Shown piece after piece: positions 22,103-27,766 of a stretch of DNA of 27,766 nucleotides. A program made the translations under genes and the position numbers. Position 1 is the stretch's first letter. Each line of letters opens with the position of its first letter. The stretch lies in contig CBDVAP010000027.1 of assembly GCA_965372015.1 (NCBI GenBank), positions 1 to 27,766 of the forward strand. Reading direction: 5' to 3'. The notes beneath the pieces are model-generated. The model was given only the letters and a program-made list of their open reading frames with translations. It did not search any database and was not told the DNA's origin. The DNA is from JACZSB01 sp965372015. GTDB lineage: Bacteria > Fidelibacterota > Marinisomatia > SCGC-AAA003-L08 > TS1B11.

Positions 22103-22987
22103 TTAGGTTGAGATAACGTCTGCGATTTCGCAAACTAAATTAAAGGCTTCATCCAAATTAAACCTCGTGAAATCATCCGGTCTAAGCACTGGTTTCAGCT
22201 GGCCATTTAGTTGCTTTTCCAGCTCCCGCTTGCGTTCTAGGGAAACGTCTATCGGTTCATTCCCCGGAACCTCAAGTTTTTTTCTCACCATGTTGATAAA
22301 ATTAGAATCACTGAAATCAAGCCCAACTTGCCGTGAGGCGTGGAACAGATCGAAATAATCGCGGATGGCAGGTTCTCGCCTTGTGAGAGCGGCGCGGACT
22401 TTTTCAGCGTAGGCCTCCTCCTTTGCCATCGCATTTACCGTGATCGCTGGGTACCGAGAAACTGGACTGGTAAACGAATAGACCAAAAGGGTCTGTGCCG
22501 CACCAGATATTGACGGTGCCAGGAGTGGTTCCCGCAAGCCAACCTCTATCTTGATCCGGCCCAACCTTTCAACCACAGCTGAGTGATATTCAAGCTCGCC
22601 GATATACTGCCGCGAATTGTTATGGCCCTCAAATTCTTGGGAGATGGCAATGCCGGAAACTTCTGTTGGGAGTCCATTGAAAAGACGCTTGATGGGCTCC
22701 ATTCTGGCACGCCTTTGAGACCGCGTCTGGTCGGTAGCAATCGGTATAATGAAGTCCAGATCCTCACTTAGCCGATAGAAATTCGCATAGACCTTGCCAA
22801 GACAGGTTCCGCCCTTGAACACCAACGATGTTTGGTCCTGAAAGAGGTATCGCAGTATTAATGAACAGTAATAATCTTTCTCGATCAGGTTTGCAGTAAA
22901 CCCCGTCGCAGCTTCTGTGTGTGACAATGTCTCCCTGAAAATGTCGGGATCTTCAAAATGGTGGTAGGGGAAATCAAAGTCACTCAT
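22103..22987 (-). CDS. AbiEii-type nucleotidyltransferase toxin
   Basis: The 294-residue protein has the nucleotidyltransferase motifs of the AbiEii/AbiGii toxin family: LVFKGGTCLGKVY (55-67), RLSEDLDFII (72-81) with the metal-binding Asp pair, and later AKEEAYAEKVRAALTRRE...RDYFDLFH (about 187-215). This family arrests growth by nucleotidyl transfer, giving abortive infection and plasmid maintenance. Its ATG overlaps the upstream antitoxin gene by 8 bases (ATGAGTGA). Base composition is clearly poorer in GC than the flanking housekeeping genes. Together with the flanking direct repeats this points to horizontal acquisition. It appears intact. Confidence 0.93.
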   Translation of the reverse strand: MSDFDFPYHHFEDPDIFRETLSHTEAATGFTANLIEKDYYCSLILRYLFQDQTSLVFKGGTCLGKVYANFYRLSEDLDFIIPIATDQTRSQRRARMEPIKRLFNGLPTEVSGIAISQEFEGHNNSRQYIGELEYHSAVVERLGRIKIEVGLREPLLAPSISGAAQTLLVYSFTSPVSRYPAITVNAMAKEEAYAEKVRAALTRREPAIRDYFDLFHASRQVGLDFSDSNFINMVRKKLEVPGNEPIDVSLERKRELEKQLNGQLKPVLRPDDFTRFNLDEAFNLVCEIADVIST

Positions 22988-23783
22988 TTACGATCAATCC
23001 CCACTTACGATTAGCCGATCCCTTCGCCGGTATACCTGGAATCCAAGGGATTAGAGATTTGGAACCACTGAGTTTGCGTCGGAGTTGATCTACATTTTCA
23101 GAGGTATTCGGTAGAGCGTCCAGCAGATACCCTATGCGCCGCATGGTAGCCTGATTCCCGTACCGAACAGCTACCTTTACTATTTCCATCGCAAGACTCG
23201 AGTCATTCTTAGTCTCCTGCTTAATCCAGTCATACCCTTTAGGTAAACTATTAAAGCGAGACCAATCATAAACAGCGTCCACAAGAGTCCTTGGTTTTGA
23301 AGAATAGATTAGTTTGGTACCCTCACCGGTAGCCACCGTTTCTATCGACCCAAGCCGCCCGTCTCCAACCTTAATAAACTGAAATGCCAACTTTCCGATT
23401 CCACGACTTCCTGAAATCCGGTTATTATACACATAAGTGACACTCGGAACCTGGTCATCGAAGCCATAAAAATTGAACGCGGTTGGTCCACAAATCTGAT
23501 ACCGGCCATCCTTTTCGCTCATAAGTTTCTTAAGTATCAGGGCGACACCCGGACTGTACTTCCCACCAGCGGGTATACGGGGAGGCACCAGGTAGACCCC
23601 ACGCTTCAATCTAATGATCCAGCCGGAAACCGAAAGACGACGGAGCAGATCCCGTTCCTGGGGTGCAGTGATTCTTAATATCGGGGCTAGTTCTCCGGTG
23701 CGGACTATATCCTTCCCCTTAAGCTGGGCATAAGCAAAGAACCTAGCTGCCAGATTCCCTAATTCAGTTCCCGGTTTCTTCAT
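22980..23783 (-). CDS. AbiEi-type antitoxin / autoregulator
   Basis: The 267-residue protein has an N-terminal winged helix (about 10-70, ending SGWIIRLKRGVYLVPP), the typical AbiEi pseudo-palindrome-binding domain. It is followed by a longer domain with YQICGPTAFNFYGFDDQVP (about 94-112) and SSKPRTLVDAVYDWSRF, characteristic of type IV antitoxins that also repress their own operon. It is the first gene of the pair, and its stop overlaps the toxin ATG. A perfect 19-bp palindrome lies 13 bp upstream of its ATG and is the likely operator. The ribosome binding site is weak (GGGA about 8 bases before the ATG). Confidence 0.92.
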   Translation of the reverse strand: MKKPGTELGNLAARFFAYAQLKGKDIVRTGELAPILRITAPQERDLLRRLSVSGWIIRLKRGVYLVPPRIPAGGKYSPGVALILKKLMSEKDGRYQICGPTAFNFYGFDDQVPSVTYVYNNRISGSRGIGKLAFQFIKVGDGRLGSIETVATGEGTKLIYSSKPRTLVDAVYDWSRFNSLPKGYDWIKQETKNDSSLAMEIVKVAVRYGNQATMRRIGYLLDALPNTSENVDQLRRKLSGSKSLIPWIPGIPAKGSANRKWGLIVNE

Positions 23784-23796
23784 GACATATCCCGTA

Positions 23797-23815
23797 AATG
23801 GGTTAATAACCCATT
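23797..23815. promoter_or_regulatory. abiE operator: perfect 19-bp palindrome
   Basis: AATGGGTTA-A-TAACCCATT is perfectly symmetric around 23806, 13 bp in front of the abiEi start codon. A second, looser inverted repeat (AAATGT...ACATTT, about 23821-23838) follows upstream. AbiEi proteins are known to bind inverted repeats in their promoter, so these are likely its operators. Confidence 0.75.
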
Positions 23816-23891
23816 ATTGCGAAATGTAATGTAACACATTTTTCGGTGGAATGCCATATACTCTGGTCAGTGAAGGCAAGGGGCAGTGCGT

Positions 23892-23972
23892 CCGCCGGCA
23901 GCGGTTTCGGCTGAGCCTGATCCAACGGCTCCGGGTGAGCCGCCAGACGGGCATTTTCCATATAACCTCAGT
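23892..23972 (+). repeat. Right 81-bp direct repeat (decayed copy of fmdB 3' end)
   Basis: It is 76/81 identical to 21505-21585. In the frame of fmdB it still reads SAGSGFG and a stop, preceded by a few recognisable residues but no gene body. It is therefore a detached 3'-end fragment, as left by integration into the gene end or by a tandem duplication later split by the abiE genes. Confidence 0.88.
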
Positions 23973-24149
23973 ATTAGTCCGTGGTCAGTTGTCCGTTGTT
24001 CGGGGCATCTGCTGCCGCCGGCGAAGTGCCGCACTCATCTCTTCCGCTGAAACCCGCCGATGGCGGGCGGGCTGATAAAATAATAATAAGAATGAAGAAT
24101 AGTGGTGTAACTTTAGTGCGTACTTACAAATATTACGGGAGATATATAA

Positions 24150-24812
24150 GTGAAGTATAATGCGAAATCACTCCCAATCTTGATCATTCCCCTGCTTTTG
24201 ATCAACCTCTCCCCACTGAATGCCCAGGTAGTTGGTGGCGATATTCTGAACGAAGTCCCTTTAATGCCAGTTCCTGAGGGGATGACCTTTGAAGAGTATC
24301 GAGACATGAATCGGCGCCTCACAGTCGGCTTAGCACTGACGGCGATACCGATTCCCGGTACGATCCATTTTTATGCCAATGAGCGTAAAACCGGTTGGTT
24401 AATATTGGGAACTGCAACTGGGAGTGTCTTATGCATGGCCATAGGCGCCCTTTCAATGGAGGAGGGTGAATTCCCGGAATCAGATTATGAGCTCCTGGTA
24501 CTCAACGCTGGAGCCGATAATGAAAGACGGTACGAAAAAATTCCTACCGGGATTTTTCTCAGTGATACAACCTATAACCTCAATGAAATCACACGAAAGC
24601 GCGAGGGCGCCGGTGGGTTATTGATACTGCTAGGTGCAGTTGTACTTGTGACCGATATTGCCTACGATTTCATTCATGGTATAAAAATCATCGAGAAGAA
24701 GCGAGACATGGTTCGGTATAAGTACGGCCAGCAGATCAGCAGCATAGGTCTTGAGCCTTCATTTGTACCGGAGCTAGGGGCGGTGGGAGTAAAGTTTTCG
24801 TTCGCCTTTTAG
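24150..24812 (+). CDS. Secreted/membrane protein of unknown function
   Basis: The 220-residue product has a signal peptide (LPILIIPLLLINLSPLNAQ). Two more hydrophobic stretches, WLILGTATGSVLCMAIGAL (about 82-100) and GGLLILLGAVVLVTDIAYDF (about 155-174), could be membrane segments. The C-terminus ends in alternating residues with a terminal Phe (GVKFSFAF), as outer-membrane-directed proteins often do. The start is GTG at 24150 with GGGAG eight bases upstream. I do not recognise the family. It stands alone, with lower GC than the his or glnA genes. Confidence 0.75.
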   Translation: MKYNAKSLPILIIPLLLINLSPLNAQVVGGDILNEVPLMPVPEGMTFEEYRDMNRRLTVGLALTAIPIPGTIHFYANERKTGWLILGTATGSVLCMAIGALSMEEGEFPESDYELLVLNAGADNERRYEKIPTGIFLSDTTYNLNEITRKREGAGGLLILLGAVVLVTDIAYDFIHGIKIIEKKRDMVRYKYGQQISSIGLEPSFVPELGAVGVKFSFAF

Positions 24813-24957
24813 GGATTAGGGGACCTGCACTTTAGTGGCAGTAGCAGTGGCAGTTGGCAGCGGGAGAATTCACCGCAGGCGACGGAAGCGGGGAGGCAGG
24901 CCGCAGGCGGGGGTGTTGCTGAAGCAGACCTTCTGATTCGTAAGTGAATATTGATTT

Positions 24958-25263
24958 TCAGCGTTGTGAGTAGGCCCGTTTGCCGCCTTCATTGCTGCCA
25001 CCGAAAAACATCATTACACCTAGAATGAAACCAAAATTGTACCAGCCGCCGTTGTTGTGGGCTTCGTAAACCCCCACATTATCATTGAACAAAGAGACAA
25101 TGAACGCGAATAGGGCGATGAAGCCCTGCCAGAGACCCAACCAGAATCCGGCAACGGTACCCTCGGCATCCGCCATGCTCTCCAAAGCGTTGGGACTAGC
25201 CGTACAGGCTATCAATCCGGTGATAACCATGATCAGCAGGATGGTTCTTGATAAATATTTCAC
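24958..25263 (-). CDS. Small lipoprotein with conserved GFW-LWQGF-SLF motif
   Basis: The 101-residue product begins MKYLSRTILLIMVITGLIAC, with Cys20 as lipidation site. It continues with AGFWLGLWQGFIALFAFIVSLF (a membrane-associated helix), NVGVYEAHNNGGWYNFGFILG and a short basic tail. I recall small proteins with a similar G-W-Y-N-x-G-F pattern from several bacterial phyla, all without known function. The GTG at 25263 is preferred over an upstream ATG at 25386 because GGGGGA lies six bases before it and the signal peptide starts there. Confidence 0.8.
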   Translation of the reverse strand: MKYLSRTILLIMVITGLIACTASPNALESMADAEGTVAGFWLGLWQGFIALFAFIVSLFNDNVGVYEAHNNGGWYNFGFILGVMMFFGGSNEGGKRAYSQR

Positions 25264-25638
25264 GGGTTTCCCCCAATTCGTTAATGTCACAATGCGAATT
25301 TCGCCAGACGTGTTTCTTCGGACAGGTGATAAATCCGGTCCGGTGTGACCCGCCACCACTCTTGGCCCACTCTCAAAGTTAGGCATGCAAAGTCTTGCAG
25401 GTTATACCGGAGCGCACCAGGTCCATTGAGTCGCCTCTGTCCCGGAGCAGGGAGGGCTGCTGAAATAGTATGGTGAGCTTCTGCCGAACCTGCATCCCAA
25501 TTCCACCAGCAGCAATTTTGCATGCTTGCTCCAGATCAATCCAGGGTAATCCAGACTATTTCAGGGGCAGCAAAAGAATCCGCCCTCACCTATAGGAGAT
25601 ACGGGTCCACAGAGGGGCGGTCTATGCCCCCAGCAGGC
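25264..25638. other. Intergenic region, no gene recognised
   Basis: About 375 bases. A minus-strand open frame here (25287-25523) has an unlikely composition, rich in Trp, Cys and His, and no ribosome binding site. I see no clear hairpin terminator behind the AlbA_2 gene and no promoter I would defend. Confidence 0.4.
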
Positions 25639-26997
25639 TCAGATCTCGTCGAAGAGGCCTAATACCTTGGCGGCCATTTTGGAGCGTACCTTCAGGTCGT
25701 TCACGTAGCGCTCCAGGCCCTTCATGGCGTTGGGCAGGAAAGCCGGCGGCAGCCCCAGGGCGCCGAACAGCAGCCCGATGAATACCATGGGCGATTCGGC
25801 GATGGGCACCTCGAAGGCGTTGCCCCGGCCGAAGTGGGGGATCTCCACCTGATCCTTGAAGCAGATTGGCGGGCCGTATTCGCTCAGGTAGGCCAGATAC
25901 CCCTTGTTATCGAAAAACAACAGGGTATTGCGGGCGTTGGTGAGGCGGAAGCGCAACTTCAAGGGGTTGACGTAGCCTTTTTGCCTGAGCAGCCCCAGGT
26001 ATTGCTCCAGCAGGACGGTGAAGGTCACCAGGATCTTGTAGCCGTCGATGACCCGCAATTGGGCCATTTGCGGCCGGCCCACCTGGTCCTGGAACGGCTC
26101 CAGGTGCTTGAACTGCTTCTTCACCTGGTACAGGTCCTCCTCGGTGGCGGGGATGGGCATACCCTCAAGGGGGATGAAGACCTTCAGGTTGCCGTTGTGG
26201 AACAACTCCAGCACTACCGACATACTGGTGTAATCCTTGGGGGCGGGGGTCAGGCGCAGGATGTAGGACCCGTGGGAGGTGGAGAAATTGTCGAAGTCCA
26301 GGTAGCCGGGGAGGGTCTCGGCCACGGAGGCGAAGCGCTTGCGCAGGGCCTTGATGAAGGCCCGGTTCATGAAGCCCTCCAGGCGGTACTTATTGATGGG
26401 CTGGGTGTAGACGTAGCCCTCGAGCTGGCAGTGGGGCCCGGGATTAGCGAAGGGGTTGTGGGAGAAGGCCTCGATGCTCTCGTCCACCTCGCCGGACCGT
26501 TCGTACAGTTTGGCGATGGCGTAACGGTCGTTCTCCGGCACCGGCTGGGAGGCGCTGTTATCGCGGCGGTAAATGGTCCCGGTGTGGGTCAGATAGGGCG
26601 CCTCGTCGCCCCGCTCGACGTAGATCACCAACACCTCGGCCTTATCTGAGTACTTGATCAAACGGGACTCGAAGGGGGGCACGGGGGTCACCTGGTGCAG
26701 GATCAGGTCGCGGGCCTTCTCGTTGGGGCGATGGGCCACATTGCGGTCGAAGCCGGTGATCTTGCGGGCGGTGCGGTCATCCCCGGCCTGCACCCCGATG
26801 ACGATCCAGCCGCCGTCGCTATTGGCGAAGGAGGCCACTGCCCGGCCCAGGGTGTCGTCGTCGGGAAAGGAGGGCAGATACTGGAGGTACCAACCCTCGG
26901 TCGCCCGGTTCTCCACCAGTTTCTGCAGGTCGGTGACCCGGACCTTGTGAATGTCCTTGTCGAAGGGATTGAATGTTGGTGCGTTATGTTGTTTCAT
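25639..26997 (-). CDS. AlbA_2 (Schlafen-type) domain protein
   Basis: The 452-residue protein has an N-terminal AlbA_2 domain at about 25-150. It shows the conserved E-G-W-Y-L-Q-Y-L-P start, TLGRAVASFANSDGGWIVIGVQ (a hallmark A-F-A-N-S-x-G-G), the strand EVLVIYVERGDEAPYLTHTG and TIYRRDNSASQPV. The rest shows no motif I know; the last 60 residues are helical with a hydrophobic patch (PMVFIGLLFGALGLPPAFLP). AlbA_2 proteins are found as transcription regulators, helicase-linked proteins and defence factors, so no role is assigned. ATG 26997 has AGGG a few bases upstream. Codon use is similar to the his operon, suggesting a resident gene. Confidence 0.88.
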   Translation of the reverse strand: MKQHNAPTFNPFDKDIHKVRVTDLQKLVENRATEGWYLQYLPSFPDDDTLGRAVASFANSDGGWIVIGVQAGDDRTARKITGFDRNVAHRPNEKARDLILHQVTPVPPFESRLIKYSDKAEVLVIYVERGDEAPYLTHTGTIYRRDNSASQPVPENDRYAIAKLYERSGEVDESIEAFSHNPFANPGPHCQLEGYVYTQPINKYRLEGFMNRAFIKALRKRFASVAETLPGYLDFDNFSTSHGSYILRLTPAPKDYTSMSVVLELFHNGNLKVFIPLEGMPIPATEEDLYQVKKQFKHLEPFQDQVGRPQMAQLRVIDGYKILVTFTVLLEQYLGLLRQKGYVNPLKLRFRLTNARNTLLFFDNKGYLAYLSEYGPPICFKDQVEIPHFGRGNAFEVPIAESPMVFIGLLFGALGLPPAFLPNAMKGLERYVNDLKVRSKMAAKVLGLFDEI

Positions 26998-27079
26998 TTT
27001 GCCCTGTAAGTGTAGTTTTTGGGGCTGTAATCTACAAAACAGGAGCTGGCGGGGCTATAATCAATATGGGGGGGGTGAT

Positions 27080-27113
27080 GAATGTTGAATGATGAATGAT
27101 GAATGTTGAATGC
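27080..27113. repeat. Heptamer tandem repeat (GAATGWT, about 5 copies)
   Basis: GAATGTT, GAATGAT, GAATGAT, GAATGTT and GAATGC follow one another with period 7. It is a simple slippage-type repeat in the gap before the AlbA_2 gene. Confidence 0.8.
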
Positions 27114-27172
27114 AAAATGCAAAGTGTGGAATGCAGACTGGAGGCGGACGGGTGAGGATTATCTCACTTTTT

Positions 27173-27361
27173 TTACCGGTTCAGGCGGGTGGCGATGGCC
27201 AGACCGATGGCAATGCCGGCCGGTACAGCGGCATACAGGGCGGTACCACGGTCCCCGGTGGCCACGCCGACAGCCCAACCCAGCAGGGCGCCCACGACCA
27301 GGCCGATTACCGCACCGAGGAGCAGGTTGATATCACGTCTGTTGGAGTCTGAGATAGCCAT
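27173..27361 (-). CDS. Small two-helix glycine-rich membrane protein
   Basis: The 62-residue protein has a short polar N-terminus and then two hydrophobic, Gly/Ala-rich helices: INLLLGAVIGLVVGALLGWAVG (11-32) and TALYAAVPAGIAIGLAIAT (40-58). The GxxxG-like spacing suggests a packed hairpin in the inner membrane. AAAGGGG lies a few bases before ATG 27361. The family is not recognised. Small glycine-zipper proteins of this kind are common and mostly uncharacterised. Confidence 0.75.
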   Translation of the reverse strand: MAISDSNRRDINLLLGAVIGLVVGALLGWAVGVATGDRGTALYAAVPAGIAIGLAIATRLNR

Positions 27362-27495
27362 GAATTACCCCTTTCGCAGGGTAACAATATAAATGGACTA
27401 TTGGGGTTGGGGCAAGGGGGGGAAGATGAGGCTTGAGGCTTGTAGGAAGGAGAGTGTCAAGACTGTTTTGGGGGGGCACAAAGGGAAGTAGATCC

Positions 27496-27766
27496 TCAAC
27501 GCTTCAAGCCCAGGCCCAGAGAGCCTTGCAAGTGGAAAAACTCCAGCCGGTAGCCCGAAAGGTCGCGGGGGCCGGCGTTAAACCATAATATGCGGCCGTA
27601 GCGCAGCTCGACATCCAACAGCAGAGCCAACCGATTTCCGCCGGTAATCCTGTGCCGGATCATCCAGGCCGCGGCCCCGCCCCCCCCCCCCCCAACGGGC
27701 AAGTTATAACGGAACCCCCGGGGTGTTAAAAAATGTTTAATTATTTGCACCCGGACGTTGTGGGCC
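27496..27766 (-). CDS. C-terminal part of an unknown protein, cut by right edge
   Basis: The frame is open from the right window edge (27766) to a TGA at 27496, about 89 codons. Hydrophobic/polar alternation (RLALLLDVELRYGRILWF, YRLEFFHLQGSLGLGL) suggests beta strands. A 14-base C-run (27680-27693; G on the coding strand) encodes a run of glycines in the middle of the frame. A change in its length would shift the frame, so the upstream part may be read differently in other cells or be a sequencing artefact. Family not recognised. Confidence 0.5.
   Translation of the reverse strand, partial: AHNVRVQIIKHFLTPRGFRYNLPVGGGGGGAAAWMIRHRITGGNRLALLLDVELRYGRILWFNAGPRDLSGYRLEFFHLQGSLGLGLKR
27680..27693. 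repeat. 14-base poly-C homopolymer inside a coding frame
   Basis: Fourteen consecutive C on the plus strand (G on the coding strand) within the partial gene 27496-27766. Runs of this length slip readily during replication and also cause assembly errors. Confidence 0.9.

Noticed and set aside
22103..23783. Prophage or integron interpretation of the abiE island
   Set aside because: No integrase, structural phage gene or attC-like series is present; only the gene pair and direct repeats are seen.
5745..23815. A common regulator recognising AACCCAT/ATGGGTT at the his leader and at the abiE operator
   Set aside because: The shared core is only 7-8 bases, symmetry and spacing differ (50 bp apart against a compact palindrome), and chance occurrence is likely.
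25287..25523. Minus-strand 78-codon frame upstream of the small lipoprotein
   Set aside because: Unusual Trp/Cys/His-rich composition, no ribosome binding site and no recognisable motif; the lipoprotein start at 25263 is self-sufficient.
27080..27113. Heptamer repeat as a regulatory array
   Set aside because: Copies are contiguous and nearly identical without spacer variation, best explained by slippage.

Overview
The window is a moderately GC-rich bacterial chromosome segment with tightly packed, translationally coupled genes. Two predicted lipoproteins with lipoboxes and QSSS-type Na/Pi transport point to a didermic bacterium. The gene style is loosely reminiscent of FCB-group or Marinimicrobia-like lineages, but that placement is inference with low confidence. 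No rRNA, tRNA or CRISPR array is visible.

Region 1 (1-5,721, minus strand) is a histidine biosynthesis operon read hisL-hisG-hisD-hisC-HAD phosphatase-hisB-hisH-hisA, running off the left edge inside hisA. Every junction overlaps or nearly touches. A subfamily-IA HAD phosphatase stands where enterobacteria carry the HisB N-terminal phosphatase, and is the obvious candidate for the histidinol-phosphate phosphatase step. In front of hisG is a complete transcription attenuator: a 25-codon leader peptide with seven consecutive His codons, a pause hairpin, an antiterminator arm and an intrinsic terminator. The leader ORF has no Shine-Dalgarno sequence but has a good promoter that would place its ATG at the transcript start.

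Region 2 (5,722-7,841) is a divergent control region followed by an Lrp/AsnC regulator gene overlapping glnA. The glutamine synthetase carries Phe where the adenylylated Tyr of enteric GS lies.

Region 3 (about 7,842-13,300) is accessory. It holds five ACCCA motifs at exactly 11-bp spacing, an orphan terminase-small-subunit-like HTH gene, and a DUF559 nuclease-like gene bracketed by REP-like bipartite hairpin repeats. It also holds a large secreted trypsin-like protease fused to VWD-like and Ig-like domains with a C-terminal membrane anchor, and a thioredoxin-type arsenate reductase.

Region 4 (13,302-21,527) holds a lipoprotein, a Na/Pi symporter plus PhoU-like pair, and DUF1015 followed by an SLC13/RCK permease. 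It ends with an ArsR regulator and a DUF302-rhodanese-FmdB cluster that looks sulfur- or metalloid-related.

Region 5 (21,505-23,972) is a small AT-richer island. An AbiEi/AbiEii toxin-antitoxin (abortive infection) pair with a perfect 19-bp operator-like palindrome lies between two 81-bp direct repeats (76/81 identical). The left repeat is the 3' end of the fmdB-like gene, which suggests insertion at that gene end.

Region 6 (24,150-27,766) contains a secreted or membrane protein of unknown function, a small lipoprotein, an AlbA_2/Schlafen-type protein, a tiny two-helix membrane protein, and a partial gene containing a 14-base homopolymer.
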